A stretch of 64,000 bases of DNA from Ectothiorhodospira mobilis (GCF_016584115.1 NZ_NRSK01000011.1:1-64000), one strand, 5' to 3'; shown: positions 29,977 to 39,136, counted from the stretch's first letter. Program-made: numbers and translations. Notes: generated by a model not told the origin, from the letters alone.

Positions 29977-31224
29977 ATGCCGAATCCCGTGTCCCATCCC
30001 GAAAAGAAAGACCCGCACACACCCTGGCTGAGCATCATAGGCCTGGGGGAGGAGGGCGTCGAGGGGCTGCAGCCGGCGGCGCGGGCGCTGGTGGAGCAGG
30101 CGGAGCTGGTGGTGGGGGGGCGGCGTCATCTGGCCCTGGCCGATCCCCTGATCCGGGGTCGCCGTCTGGCCTGGGCCTCGCCCCTGGCGGACACCCTGCC
30201 GGAGCTCCTGGCCCATCGGGGGCGGCCGGTGGTGGTGCTGGCCTCCGGCGATCCCTTCTTCTTCGGGGTGGGCAGTACCCTGCGTGCGCATCTGGCCCCG
30301 GGGGAATGGCGTGGCCTGCCCCAGGCCTCCAGTGTCGCCCTGGCGGCGGCGCGGCTCGGCTGGGCGCAGCAGGACTGCCCCGTGGTCTCCCTCACGGGCC
30401 GTCCCCTGGCGGGGTTGCGGCCGTTCCTGCAGCCGGGGCGGGGTGTCTTCGTGCTCTGCGCCGATGGGCAGACCCCCGCGCGGGTGGCGCGGGCCCTGTC
30501 GGACTGGGGCCTGGGGGAGACGGCCATGACGGTGCTGGAGGCCCTGGGGGGTCCCCGGGAGCGGGTGCGCACCACCACCGCCGGGGGCTTCGATCTGGTG
30601 GATGTGGATCCGCTGAATCTCCTGGCCCTGGAGGTGGGGTCTGGGGCGGGTGCCCGCATCCTGCCCCGGGCCCCGGGGCTGCCGGATGACTGGTTCGAGC
30701 ACGATGGGCAGATCACCAAGCGGGAGGTGCGGGCGGTGACCCTGTCCAGTCTGAGCCCCCGGGCCGGGGAGTTGCTCTGGGACGTGGGTTGCGGGTCCGG
30801 GTCGGTGTCCATCGAGTGGTTGCTGGCCCATCCGGCCAACCGGGCCATCGCCCTGGAGAGCCATCCGGAGCGGGCTGCCCGGGCGGTGCGCAATGCCGCC
30901 GATCTGGGGGTGCCCCGGCTGGAGGTGCGCACGGGCCGGGCCCCGGAGGGGCTGGAGGATCTGCCGGCGCCGGATGCGGTGTTCCTGGGGGGAGGGGCCC
31001 GGGATGCGGTGGTGATCGATCGCTGCTGGGCGGCCCTGCGGCCGGGGGGGCGGCTGGTGGCCAATGTGGTGGTGGTGGAGACGCAGCAGGTGGTGCAGGA
31101 GGCCTGGCAACGTTTGGGGGGGAGTCTGACGCGGCTGTCGGTGGAGCGGCTGGACCGGGTGGGGGGGCTGCATGCCTTCCGGCCCGCCATGCCGGTGCTG
31201 CAGTGGGTGGTGGAGAAGGGATGA
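29977..31224 (+). CDS. cobL: Precorrin-6Y C5,15-methyltransferase (decarboxylating) CobL (CbiE-CbiT fusion)
   Basis: Fused enzyme of 415 residues: an N-terminal CbiE-like tetrapyrrole methylase (SIIGLGEEGVEGLQPAAR, GDPFFFGVGSTL) and a C-terminal CbiT-like Rossmann methyltransferase (ITKREVRAVTLSSL, LLWDVGCGSGSVSIEW) that methylates C5 and C15 and decarboxylates the C12 acetate. I chose the ATG at 29977; an earlier GTG/ATG-type start (29914) would add an unconserved leader. Downstream lies a 304-base gap filled by two copies of a dispersed repeat, then cobM. Confidence 0.92.
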   Translation: MPNPVSHPEKKDPHTPWLSIIGLGEEGVEGLQPAARALVEQAELVVGGRRHLALADPLIRGRRLAWASPLADTLPELLAHRGRPVVVLASGDPFFFGVGSTLRAHLAPGEWRGLPQASSVALAAARLGWAQQDCPVVSLTGRPLAGLRPFLQPGRGVFVLCADGQTPARVARALSDWGLGETAMTVLEALGGPRERVRTTTAGGFDLVDVDPLNLLALEVGSGAGARILPRAPGLPDDWFEHDGQITKREVRAVTLSSLSPRAGELLWDVGCGSGSVSIEWLLAHPANRAIALESHPERAARAVRNAADLGVPRLEVRTGRAPEGLEDLPAPDAVFLGGGARDAVVIDRCWAALRPGGRLVANVVVVETQQVVQEAWQRLGGSLTRLSVERLDRVGGLHAFRPAMPVLQWVVEKG

Positions 31225-31256
31225 TGCCGTTTTCTGGAACGGTGGGCCGGGTTTCC

Positions 31257-31372
31257 GGTCCGGGCCCGGGGGGATCCCCTGCGGCGGGACGCCGTGCATA
31301 CCTCCCTGTAGGTTTGCGCGCCGCCTCCCTGCGGCGCACACCCGCCTCCGGGGATCCCCTCGGGCCCGGACC
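31257..31372 (+). repeat. Dispersed 70-bp-core repeat, copy A, with flanking inverted arms
   Basis: The 70-base core (31280-31349) is flanked by arms 31257-31279 and 31350-31372, which are inverted repeats matching at 22 of 23 positions. The core contains an inner hairpin (GCCGC/GCGGC around CTCCCT) and the motif ACCTCCCTGTAGG. It is 65/70 identical to copy C and 61/70 to copy B. No open gene is present. This looks like a dispersed structured intergenic element, perhaps REP- or MITE-like; I cannot name it. Confidence 0.85.
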
Positions 31373-31486
31373 TGCCTCTGGGGGGTGGTCCCCTGCGGCG
31401 GGCCGGCGTGGATCCCTGCCTGTAGGCTTGCGCGCCGCCTCCCTGGGGCGCATACCCGGCTCCGGGGATCCCCCCGGGCCCGGGTC
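31373..31486 (+). repeat. Dispersed 70-bp-core repeat, copy B, tandem with copy A
   Basis: A second core (31394-31463), same length and orientation as copy A and 61/70 identical, starting 114 bases after it. The right arm (31464-31486) resembles that of copy A. The left arm is degraded and pairs only near the core (GGGGGG against CCCC). Together copies A and B fill nearly all of the gap between cobL and cobM (31225-31528), which holds no gene. Confidence 0.8.
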
Positions 31487-31528
31487 TGCCTTCGGAAATG
31501 ATTCATCTGGATTGCAACGGGTTCGATC

Positions 31529-32311
31529 ATGACGGTTCATTTCATCGGTGCCGGTCCCGGCGCGGCGGATCTGATGACCCTGCGGGGGGTGCGCCTGCTG
31601 GCGGCCTGTCCCGTGTGTCTCTACGCCGGTTCCATCGTGCCCCGGGAGGTGCTGGACCACTGTCCCCCCGGGGCGCGCAAGGTGGATACCGCCCCCCTGG
31701 ACCTGGACGCCATCGAGGCCGAATACCTGCGGGCCTTCGCGGCGGGGGAGGATGTGGCGCGGCTGCACTCGGGGGATCTGTCGGTGTACAGCGCCGTGGC
31801 GGAGCAGATCCGCCGCCTGGAGCGCCACGGCATCCCCTACACCCTCACGCCGGGGGTGCCGGCCTTCGGTGCCGCAGCGGCGGCGCTGGGGCGGGAGCTG
31901 ACGGTGCCGGAGGTGAGCCAGAGCCTGGTCCTCACCCGGGTGTCGGGGCGGGCCTCGAAGATGCCCCCCGGGGAGGATCTGGAGCACTTCGCCCGCACCG
32001 GGGCGACCCTGGCCATCCATCTGGCCGTGCATCGTCTGGAGGATGTGGTGACGCGGCTGGTGCCGTTCTACGGGGAGGACTGCCCCGCCGCCGTGGTGGC
32101 CCGGGCCACCTGGCCGGATCAGGTGGTGGTGCGGGGCACCCTGGGGACCCTGGTGGAGCAGATGCGGGCCTCGCCGGTGGAGCGCACCGCCCTGATCCTG
32201 GTGGGGCCCGCCCTGGGCAGCCGGGATTTCCGCGAGAGCGCCCTGTACGATCCGGAGTACCGGCGGCGGTATCGGGGCGGTGGACCGGAGGGGCCCGCCG
32301 GGGCGGATTGA
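31529..32311 (+). CDS. cobM: Precorrin-4/cobalt-precorrin-4 C11-methyltransferase CobM/CbiF
   Basis: SAM-dependent methylation of C11. The 260-residue protein has [43 protein letters not shown] and [17 protein letters not shown], diagnostic of CobM/CbiF. The ATG follows the tandem repeats by about 40 bases. It is probably transcribed from cobL through the repeat region, unless the hairpins there end or process the transcript. Confidence 0.93.
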   Translation: MTVHFIGAGPGAADLMTLRGVRLLAACPVCLYAGSIVPREVLDHCPPGARKVDTAPLDLDAIEAEYLRAFAAGEDVARLHSGDLSVYSAVAEQIRRLERHGIPYTLTPGVPAFGAAAAALGRELTVPEVSQSLVLTRVSGRASKMPPGEDLEHFARTGATLAIHLAVHRLEDVVTRLVPFYGEDCPAAVVARATWPDQVVVRGTLGTLVEQMRASPVERTALILVGPALGSRDFRESALYDPEYRRRYRGGGPEGPAGAD

Positions 32312-32327
32312 AGGAGGCCGGGGGCTT

Positions 32328-33434
32328 TCAGTCCCCGGCCCGGCCCACCAGTTGGCCGGCGCGGTCGAAGACCAGGATCTCCAGACGGCTGTGTTGCGGG
32401 TCGATGAGCCCCAGGGCAAACGCGTGGGCCGCCCGGGCCACGGCGTCCCCCAGGGGGACGCCGGCCTCCTGGGCATGGCCGAAGGCCTCGGCCACCGTGT
32501 TGGAGGCGGCGATGCGGGCCTGGCAGTCCGGGTCGGCGCCGGCGGTGGCCGCGAGCCGGGCCAGTTGGCCCAGGTCCGCCTGGCCGCGGCGGGAATGCAC
32601 GTCCATGAAGCCCTGGGAGAGCTTGGTGATCTTGGCCATGCCCCCGGCCACGGTGATGCGCGGCACCGGGTGGGTGCGCAGGTACTTGAGCATGCCGCCG
32701 ATGAAGTCCCCCATGTCGATGAGGGCCGCGTCGGGCAGGGGGTGATGGGCCTGCACCGCCTTCTCGGAGGTGCGCCCCGTGGAACCGGCCACGTGTTCCA
32801 GGCCGGCGGCCCGGGCCACGTCGATGCCCCGCTGGATGGCGTGGATCCAGGCGGAGCAGGAGAAGGGCACCACCACGCCGGTGGTGCCGAGGATGGACAG
32901 CCCCCCGAGGATGCCCAGGCGGGGGTTGAGGGTGTCCGCGGCGATCCCTTCCCCCCCGGGGATGGAAATTTCCACGAGAACATCGCCGGACACGTTACAC
33001 TGTGCGGCTACCTCTTCCACGGCCTGGCGGATCATGGCCCGGGGCGAGGGGTTGATGGCGGGTTCGCCGATGGCCACGGGCAGGCCCGCCCGGGTCACCC
33101 GGCCCACCCCCTCGCCGGCGCAGAACCGTACCCCGCTGCCCGGCGGCCCCCGACGCACGGTGGCCCGCACCAGGGCGCCGTGGGTGACATCCGGGTCATC
33201 CCCGGCGTCCTTGACGACACCGGCCAGGGCCCAGTCCTCGCCCCGCTCCTGCACGGCCAGGGAAAAGGCGGGGGTGAGCCCCTTGGGCAGGGTGATGCGC
33301 ACCGGATCGGGAAAGCCACCGCCCGCCAGGGCCGAGAAGGCGGCCTTGGTGGCGGCGGTGGCACAGGCCCCGGTGGTCCAGCCCCGCCGCAGGGCGGTCC
33401 CCCGGGGTTGATGCGAAGGGGTCTGATCAGACAT
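32328..33434 (-). CDS. cbiD: Cobalt-precorrin-5B C1-methyltransferase CbiD
   Basis: Methylates C1 of cobalt-precorrin-5B in the early-cobalt pathway. The 368-residue protein begins with the typical RRGWTTGACATAATKAA, followed by GIGVVTRAGL-like GRVTRAGLPVAIGEPAIN and ISIPGGEGIAADTLNPRLG and a GGLSILGTTG segment. Its presence, rather than CobF, points to cobalt insertion before ring contraction. It is convergent with cobM and starts three bases from the cobA start. A -10 box sits only seven bases before its ATG, hinting at a leaderless mRNA. Confidence 0.93.
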   Translation of the reverse strand: MSDQTPSHQPRGTALRRGWTTGACATAATKAAFSALAGGGFPDPVRITLPKGLTPAFSLAVQERGEDWALAGVVKDAGDDPDVTHGALVRATVRRGPPGSGVRFCAGEGVGRVTRAGLPVAIGEPAINPSPRAMIRQAVEEVAAQCNVSGDVLVEISIPGGEGIAADTLNPRLGILGGLSILGTTGVVVPFSCSAWIHAIQRGIDVARAAGLEHVAGSTGRTSEKAVQAHHPLPDAALIDMGDFIGGMLKYLRTHPVPRITVAGGMAKITKLSQGFMDVHSRRGQADLGQLARLAATAGADPDCQARIAASNTVAEAFGHAQEAGVPLGDAVARAAHAFALGLIDPQHSRLEILVFDRAGQLVGRAGD

Positions 33435-33437
33435 GGC

Positions 33438-34319
33438 ATGGAGTATACCGAAGCGATGAATCCACTGTCCCCATCATCGAATCCCGCCCCCGGGGCGACG
33501 CTGGAGGCCCTGGAGACCCTGATCCCGGGGATGCCGCGCATGCAGCCCGGCGAGGTGTGGATCGTGGGGGCCGGTCCCGGCGATCCGGGGCTGCTCACCC
33601 TGCACGCCCTGTCGGCCCTGCTGCAGGCGGATGTCCTGGTGCATGACGCCCTCATCGACGCCCGTACCCTGGCCCTGGCGCCGCCCCAGGCGGTGCGCAT
33701 CTTCGCCGGCAAGCGCGGCGGCCGGCCCTCCACCCATCAGGACGAGATCACCGCCACCCTGGTGGATCAGGCCCGGCGCGGTTTCCGCGTGGTGCGCCTC
33801 AAGGGGGGCGACCCCTTCATCTTCGGCCGCGGCGGCGAGGAGGTGGCGGCGCTGGTGGAGGCGGGCATCCGCAACCGGGTGATCCCGGGGCTCACCTCGG
33901 GCCTGGCGGGCCTGAGCGCCGTGGGCATCCCCGCCACCTGCCGGGGGGTGAACCAGGCCCTGTTCCTGGCCACCGGCCACGGCGCCGGGCGCAGGCCCAC
34001 CCCCGAGGGTATCGACTGGTCCCTGGTGGCCCGCCTGGGCCAGCCGGTGGTGCTCTACATGGCCCTGAAGAACCTGCCGTTCATCCTGGAGGGGCTGGGG
34101 CAGGGGGGGATGGCCCCCGAGACCCCGGCGGCGGTGGTGGCCTGGGCCACCACGGCCCAGGAGCGGGTGGTGGTGGCCACCCTGGAGACCCTGCTGGACA
34201 CCCTGCGCCGGGAGGGTCTGGATGCCCCGGCCATCATCGTCCTGGGGGAGATCGTCAACTGCCGCAACACCCTGCAGCGGGTGGTGACCCAGGCCATGGG
34301 GGAGGTGTCCTCCCCCTAG
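33438..34319 (+). CDS. cobA: Uroporphyrinogen-III C-methyltransferase CobA (SUMT)
   Basis: Methylates C2 and C7 of uroporphyrinogen III to give precorrin-2, the entry to cobalamin and siroheme. The 293-residue protein has VWIVGAGPGDPGLLTL, LVHDALI, RLKGGDPFIFGRGGEE and VIPGLTSGLAGLSAVGIPAT. No N-terminal CysG dehydrogenase/chelatase domain is fused. The start may be ATG 33438 or ATG 33456; both are in frame and neither has a strong ribosome site. Divergent from cbiD. Confidence 0.92.
   Translation: MEYTEAMNPLSPSSNPAPGATLEALETLIPGMPRMQPGEVWIVGAGPGDPGLLTLHALSALLQADVLVHDALIDARTLALAPPQAVRIFAGKRGGRPSTHQDEITATLVDQARRGFRVVRLKGGDPFIFGRGGEEVAALVEAGIRNRVIPGLTSGLAGLSAVGIPATCRGVNQALFLATGHGAGRRPTPEGIDWSLVARLGQPVVLYMALKNLPFILEGLGQGGMAPETPAAVVAWATTAQERVVVATLETLLDTLRREGLDAPAIIVLGEIVNCRNTLQRVVTQAMGEVSSP
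33442..33471 (-). promoter_or_regulatory. Candidate promoter for cbiD, inside the 5' end of cobA
   Basis: On the minus strand, GGGACA and TATACT (33447-33442) are 18 bases apart; the -35 matches 4 of 6 and the -10 matches 5 of 6. The -10 ends seven bases before the cbiD ATG, so the transcript would start at or very near the start codon. Confidence 0.35.
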
Positions 34320-34364
34320 GCCGGTGCTACGAAACCCGCCGGGGGATCTGATAAGCTGCCGGCC

Positions 34365-34871
34365 ATGTCCCGCTGGCGTCCCCCGTCCCCCCGTTCCTCC
34401 CCCTATATCACCGCCGAGGGCCACGCCGCCCTGGAGGCGGAACTGGACGGACTGTGGACCCGCAGGGCGGACGTGACCCGCCACCTGGCGGCCGCCGCCG
34501 CCGAAGGCGATCGCTCGGAGAACGCCGAGTACATCTACCGCAAGAAGGAACTGCGGGAGATCGACCGGCGCATCCGTTATCTTCAGAAGCGCATCCCCGA
34601 TCTCAAGGTGGTGCGCGATGCGCCGGCGGACCGGGACCGGGTCTTCTTCGGGGCCCGGGTCACCCTGGCGGACGCGGACGGCAGGGAGGTGACCTACCGC
34701 ATCGTCGGCGCCGACGAGTTCGACCCGGAGCGGGGCTGGATCAGCGTGGATTCCCCCGTGGCCCGCGCCCTGCTGGGGCGCCACCTGGATGACGAGGTGG
34801 AGGTGGACACGCCGGGGGGGATGGCACGTTACGAGGTGGTGGAGATCGCCTATCCCGGGGCCGGGGACTGA
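34365..34871 (+). CDS. greB: GreA/GreB family transcription elongation factor (GreB-like)
   Basis: Rescues backtracked RNA polymerase by stimulating cleavage of the RNA 3' end. The 168-residue protein has an N-terminal coiled coil with the conserved SP-Y-IT-EG-ALEAEL opening and [23 protein letters not shown], with the acidic residues that act in the secondary channel, and a C-terminal FKBP-like domain ([14 protein letters not shown]). [18 protein letters not shown] favours GreB over GreA. It begins about 46 bases after cobA. Confidence 0.9.
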   Translation: MSRWRPPSPRSSPYITAEGHAALEAELDGLWTRRADVTRHLAAAAAEGDRSENAEYIYRKKELREIDRRIRYLQKRIPDLKVVRDAPADRDRVFFGARVTLADADGREVTYRIVGADEFDPERGWISVDSPVARALLGRHLDDEVEVDTPGGMARYEVVEIAYPGAGD

Positions 34872-34912
34872 CGCCCGTCACGGCACGCTATCCGCCGGGA
34901 CGAGGGCATGGT

Positions 34913-34931
34913 CCGCCGCCGGCTGCGGCGG
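34913..34931 (+). terminator. Candidate terminator after greB
   Basis: CCGCCGC and GCGGCGG form a 7-bp stem with a 5-base loop, followed by a T-rich stretch (TGTATTGCATTGATT). It lies between greB and lptM, a sensible place for an intrinsic terminator. Confidence 0.45.
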
Positions 34932-34965
34932 CGGTGTATTGCATTGATTCAGCGAGGTGTGCGCC

Positions 34966-35103
34966 ATGCGTCCATGGGTTTCCCGTCGGTTGTGCATCGC
35001 CCTGGTGATGCTCCTGGGCTGCGCCAGCCTGCTGGCCGGCTGCGGCCAGCGGGGGGATCTGTATCTCCCCGGGGAAACGCCTCCGGGGGAGGCGGACCGC
35101 TAG
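34966..35103 (+). CDS. lptM: LPS translocon maturation chaperone/lipoprotein LptM (YifL type)
   Basis: Short outer-membrane lipoprotein of 45 residues that assists maturation of the LptD LPS translocon. It has a basic n-region (MRPWVSRRL), a hydrophobic core and lipobox LLAGC, then GQRGDLYLP, which matches the CGQ-G-LYLP signature of LptM/YifL. Genes of this family sit directly before lysA in many Gammaproteobacteria, as here (38 bases between). Its tail is short and acidic. Confidence 0.88.
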   Translation: MRPWVSRRLCIALVMLLGCASLLAGCGQRGDLYLPGETPPGEADR

Positions 35104-35141
35104 GCCGCCCGTTTCATTTCGACCTTCAAGCAGGACAACGG

Positions 35142-36392
35142 ATGGATCATTTCAACCTGGAAGACGGTGTCCTTCACGCCGAGGGGGTGAGCCTGGAGGC
35201 CCTGGCGGCGGAGCATGGCACACCGCTGTACGTCTATTCCCGGGCCACCCTGGAGCGCCACTGGCGGGCCTTCGACGAGGCCCTGTCGGGGCATCCCCAT
35301 CTCGTCTGCTATGCGGTGAAGGCCAATGCCAGCCTGGCGGTGCTCAATGTCCTGGCACGCCTGGGTTCGGGTTTCGACATCGTCTCCGTGGGGGAGCTGG
35401 AGCGGGTGCTGCGGGCGGGGGGCGATCCCGGCCGGGTGGTCTTCTCCGGCGTGGGCAAGCAGCCCCACGAGATGCGCCGCGCCCTGGAGGTGGGCATCCG
35501 CTGCTTCAACGTGGAATCCGCCCCGGAACTGCAGCGCCTCAACGCCGAGGCCGCGGCCCTGGGCCGGACCGCCCCGGTCTCGGTGCGGGTGAATCCGGAC
35601 GTGGATGCCCGCACCCATCCCTATATCTCCACGGGGCTGAAGGAGAACAAGTTCGGCGTGGACGTGGACACGGCCCTGGCCCTGTACCGTCAGGCGGCGG
35701 GGCTGTCCCATGTGCACGTCGCCGGCCTGGACTGTCACATCGGCTCGCAGCTCACCCACCTGGAGCCCTTCACCGCCGCCCTGGAGCGGATCCTTGCCCT
35801 GGCCCGCACCCTGGAGGCGGAGGGGATCCCCCTGCAACACCTGGACCTGGGGGGCGGCCTTGGGATCCGCTACCGGGACGAGACCCCGCCCTCACCCCGG
35901 GACTATGCCCGGGCCCTGATGGAGGCCCTGGGGGACAGCCGCTACGAGATCCTCATCGAGCCCGGCCGCGCCATCGCCGGCAACGCCGGGGTGCTGCTCA
36001 CCCGGGTGAACTACCTCAAGCACAGCGGGCACAAGGACTTCGCCATTGTGGACGGGGCCATGAACGACCTCCTGCGCCCCGCCCTGTACGAGGCCTGGAT
36101 GGAGATCGTGCCGGTGCGTCCCCGCCCCGGGGCGGGGCGGGCCTATGACGTGGTGGGGCCCGTGTGCGAGACGGGGGACTTCCTGGGCAAGGACCGCACC
36201 CTGGCCCTGGAGCCGGGGGATCTGCTGGCGGTGCGTTCCGCCGGGGCCTACGGTTACGTCATGAGCTCCAATTACAATACCCGTCCCCGCGCCGCGGAGG
36301 TGATGGTGGACGGGCACCGGGCCCATGGGGTGACGCGCCGCGAGACCCTGGAGGAACTCATGGCCCGGGAATCGCTGCTGCCCGAGGACTAG
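35142..36392 (+). CDS. lysA: Diaminopimelate decarboxylase LysA
   Basis: PLP enzyme converting meso-diaminopimelate to lysine, the last step of lysine synthesis. The 416-residue protein has the PLP lysine in [45 protein letters not shown] and [10 protein letters not shown]. The start [16 protein letters not shown] fits the family. The frame is open upstream through lptM, but that is not coding. In many relatives dapF follows immediately; here ridA follows and dapF is 21 kb away. Confidence 0.95.
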   Translation: MDHFNLEDGVLHAEGVSLEALAAEHGTPLYVYSRATLERHWRAFDEALSGHPHLVCYAVKANASLAVLNVLARLGSGFDIVSVGELERVLRAGGDPGRVVFSGVGKQPHEMRRALEVGIRCFNVESAPELQRLNAEAAALGRTAPVSVRVNPDVDARTHPYISTGLKENKFGVDVDTALALYRQAAGLSHVHVAGLDCHIGSQLTHLEPFTAALERILALARTLEAEGIPLQHLDLGGGLGIRYRDETPPSPRDYARALMEALGDSRYEILIEPGRAIAGNAGVLLTRVNYLKHSGHKDFAIVDGAMNDLLRPALYEAWMEIVPVRPRPGAGRAYDVVGPVCETGDFLGKDRTLALEPGDLLAVRSAGAYGYVMSSNYNTRPRAAEVMVDGHRAHGVTRRETLEELMARESLLPED

Positions 36393-36457
36393 GGCCGGGA
36401 CTGGGGCCGCGCAGCAAGGACCGGAAGAAGATAAAACCCAACCGACGAGGCATTTCC

Positions 36458-36841
36458 ATGGCACGTGAGATCATCGCCACCCCCGACGCCCCCCGGGCCA
36501 TCGGTCCCTATTCCCAGGCCGTGAAGGCCGGGGATACGGTCTATCTCTCCGGCCAGATCCCCCTGGTGCCCGAGACCATGGAGATGGTGGAGGGCCCCTT
36601 GGAGGCGCAGGTGCGACGGGTCTTCGACAACCTCGCGGCCGTGGCCGCGGCCGCCGGCGGGGGGCTCACGGACATCGTCAAGCTGAATATCTACCTCACG
36701 GACCTGGGGCATTTTGCCCTGGTGAACGAGATCATGACCGAGTACTTCGCCGAGCCCTACCCGGCCCGGGCCGCCATCGGTGTGGCCAGCCTGCCCAAGG
36801 GGGCTCCGGTGGAGATGGATGCGGTCATGGTCCTGGGCTGA
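36458..36841 (+). CDS. ridA: RidA family reactive intermediate/imine deaminase
   Basis: Hydrolyses reactive enamine/imine intermediates from PLP enzymes, limiting 2-aminoacrylate damage. The 127-residue product is the usual length, with [21 protein letters not shown], and the substrate-binding arginine in [20 protein letters not shown]. It is followed by recG after a gap holding copy C of the dispersed repeat. RidA next to recG is a common gammaproteobacterial arrangement (often with spoT before it, absent here). Confidence 0.93.
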   Translation: MAREIIATPDAPRAIGPYSQAVKAGDTVYLSGQIPLVPETMEMVEGPLEAQVRRVFDNLAAVAAAAGGGLTDIVKLNIYLTDLGHFALVNEIMTEYFAEPYPARAAIGVASLPKGAPVEMDAVMVLG

Positions 36842-36909
36842 GCCCCGCCGAGTGGCGATGCGGGTGGGGTGGACGCCATCTGCGCGCACGGGGCGCCATC
36901 CGGGCCGCC

Positions 36910-37029
36910 GGTCACCCGGTGCGGGGGGTGTCCCGGAAGCGGGTGTGCGCCGCAGGGAGGCGGCGCGCAAGCCTACAGGGAGGTATTCACGGCGGCCCGC
37001 TGCAGGGACACCCCCCGCACCGGGTGACC
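36910..37029 (-). repeat. Dispersed 70-bp-core repeat, copy C, with perfect 25-bp inverted arms
   Basis: Opposite orientation to copies A and B. The core (36935-37004) is 65/70 identical to copy A. The arms 36910-36934 and 37005-37029 are a perfect 25-bp inverted repeat. The arm sequence differs from copy A except for an outer GGTC and an inner GGGGGG run with TCCC, yet each copy pairs with itself. It lies between ridA and recG. Confidence 0.88.
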
Positions 37030-37075
37030 TCCAAGGAGCCCCCCGCAGGCTCCCCCCGCGATCCCCGACCCCGCC

Positions 37076-39136
37076 ATGAACGAGCCCGTCACCGCGCTGC
37101 GGGGGGTGGGGCCGCGCATGGCCCAGAGGCTGGAGCGGCTGGGTATCCGCAGCGTCCAGGACCTGCTCTTCCACCTGCCCCTGCGCTACCAGGACCGCAC
37201 CCGCATCGTGCCCGTCGCCACCCTGCGCCCCGGGGACGAGGGGGTGGTGGAGGGGGTGGTGGACCACACCGAGGTGGTGACCCGTGGCCGCCGCATGTGG
37301 CTGGTGCACCTGAGCGACGGCTCCGGCGGTCTGATCCTGCGTTTCTTCCACTTCTCCCCCGCCCAGCAGAAGACCCTGGTGCGCGGCACCCGGCTGCGCT
37401 GTTTCGGCGAGGCCCGCATGGGCCGCGCCGGCATGGAGCTGGTGCATCCGGAGTACCGTGTCCTGCGGTCCGCCCATGAGCCGGTGGAGGACTGTCTGAC
37501 CCCCGTCTATCCCACCACCGAGGGGCTGCACCAGGCCACCCTGCGACGGCTCACCGATGAGGCCCTGGCGCGGGTGGACCAGTTGACGGAATGCCTGCCC
37601 CCGGCGGTGCTGGACGGGACGGGCCTGCCGGATCTGGCCACGGCCCTGCGCACGGTGCACCGCCCGCCACCGGACGTGGCCGTCTCCCAGCTGCTGGAGG
37701 GGCGACACCCGGCGCAGCGCCGCCTGGCCTTCGAGGAGCTGGTGGCCCATCAGTTGAGCCTGGGCCGCCTGCGGGCCCGGGCCACGGCCCGGGCGGCCCC
37801 CGCCGTGGGCGTTCCCGGCCGTCTGCTGGAGCGGCTGCGCTGCGCATTGCCCTTCGCCCTCACCGGGGCCCAGGAGCGGGTCATCGCCGAGATCCTGGCG
37901 GACATGGCCCGGCCCCATCCCATGCTGCGCCTGGTGCAGGGGGACGTGGGATCGGGCAAGACCCTGGTGGCGGTGGCCGCCTGCCTGCAGGCGGTGGAGG
38001 CGGGGTATCAGGCGGCGGTGATGGCCCCCACGGAGATCCTGGCGGAGCAGCACCTGCGCAACTTCCGTGCCCTGCTGGCCCCCCTGGGGGTGGAGACGGT
38101 CTGGTTCTCCGGCAAGCAGGGGGCCCGGGCCCGGCGGGAGGCGGCCGCGGCCCTGGTAGAGGGCACGGCGGCGGTGGCGGTGGGCACCCATGCCCTGTTC
38201 CAGGGGGAGGTGACCTTCCGGGATCTGGCCCTGGTGGTGGTGGACGAGCAGCATCGCTTCGGGGTGCACCAGCGCATGGCCCTGCGGGAGAAGGGGGCGG
38301 GGGAGGGCCGTCTGCCCCACCAGCTCATCATGACCGCCACCCCCATCCCCCGCACCCTGGCCATGACCGCCTACGCCGACCTGGACGCCTCCGTCATTGA
38401 CGAACTGCCGCCGGGGCGGACCCCGGTGACCACCGTGGCGGTGTGCGACAGCCGCCGCGACGAGGTGGTGCAGCGCATCCGCCACGCCCTGGCCGGGGGC
38501 CGCCAGGCCTACTGGGTCTGTACCCTGGTGGAGGAATCGGATGTGCTTCAGGCCCAGGCGGCGGAGCAGACCCGGGACCTGCTGGCGGAGGCCCTGCCGG
38601 GGGCCACCGTGGGCCTGGTGCACGGGCGCATGCGGCCCCGGGAGAAGGAGGCGGTGATGGCCCGCTTTCAGGCGGGGGAGGTGCAGTTGCTGGTGGCCAC
38701 CACCGTCATCGAGGTGGGGGTGGACGTGCCCAATGCCTCGCTCATGATCATCGAGAACGCCGAGCGCCTGGGGCTGGCGCAGCTGCACCAGTTGCGGGGC
38801 CGGGTGGGGCGGGGGCGCGAGGCCAGTGCCTGCGTGCTGCTGTATCATCCCCCCCTGTCGGACACGGCCCGGCGGCGGCTGGAGGCTCTGCGCTCCAGCA
38901 CCGACGGCTTCGAGATCGCGCGCATCGACCTGGAACTGCGGGGCCCCGGGGAGGTGCTGGGCACGCGGCAGACGGGGATGATGCAGTTGCGCATCGCCGA
39001 CCTGGTGCGTGACCAGGACCTGCTGGAGGATGTGCAGACGGCGGCGGCCCGGCTCCTGGCGGATCACCCCCAGCGGGTGGATCCCCTGATCCAGCGCTGG
39101 CTCGGGGCGGTGGAGGAATATGGACGCATCGCATGA
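37076..39136 (+). CDS. recG: ATP-dependent DNA helicase RecG
   Basis: Branch-migrating helicase that remodels stalled replication forks and Holliday junctions. The 686-residue protein has an N-terminal wedge domain with an OB fold (VPVATLRPGDEGVVEGVV), Walker A GDVGSGKT near residue 290, DEQHRFGV as motif II near residue 390, TATPIPRTLAM, and the C-terminal GRVGRGREAS motif VI. The end overlaps nfi by 17 bases. Confidence 0.95.
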   Translation: MNEPVTALRGVGPRMAQRLERLGIRSVQDLLFHLPLRYQDRTRIVPVATLRPGDEGVVEGVVDHTEVVTRGRRMWLVHLSDGSGGLILRFFHFSPAQQKTLVRGTRLRCFGEARMGRAGMELVHPEYRVLRSAHEPVEDCLTPVYPTTEGLHQATLRRLTDEALARVDQLTECLPPAVLDGTGLPDLATALRTVHRPPPDVAVSQLLEGRHPAQRRLAFEELVAHQLSLGRLRARATARAAPAVGVPGRLLERLRCALPFALTGAQERVIAEILADMARPHPMLRLVQGDVGSGKTLVAVAACLQAVEAGYQAAVMAPTEILAEQHLRNFRALLAPLGVETVWFSGKQGARARREAAAALVEGTAAVAVGTHALFQGEVTFRDLALVVVDEQHRFGVHQRMALREKGAGEGRLPHQLIMTATPIPRTLAMTAYADLDASVIDELPPGRTPVTTVAVCDSRRDEVVQRIRHALAGGRQAYWVCTLVEESDVLQAQAAEQTRDLLAEALPGATVGLVHGRMRPREKEAVMARFQAGEVQLLVATTVIEVGVDVPNASLMIIENAERLGLAQLHQLRGRVGRGREASACVLLYHPPLSDTARRRLEALRSSTDGFEIARIDLELRGPGEVLGTRQTGMMQLRIADLVRDQDLLEDVQTAAARLLADHPQRVDPLIQRWLGAVEEYGRIA

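Noticed and set aside
31225-31528. Possible small protein in the cobL-cobM gap
   Set aside because: Frames through here read as repeated Pro/Gly/Arg peptides generated by the two repeat copies and run into cobL or cobM; the conservation is at DNA level.
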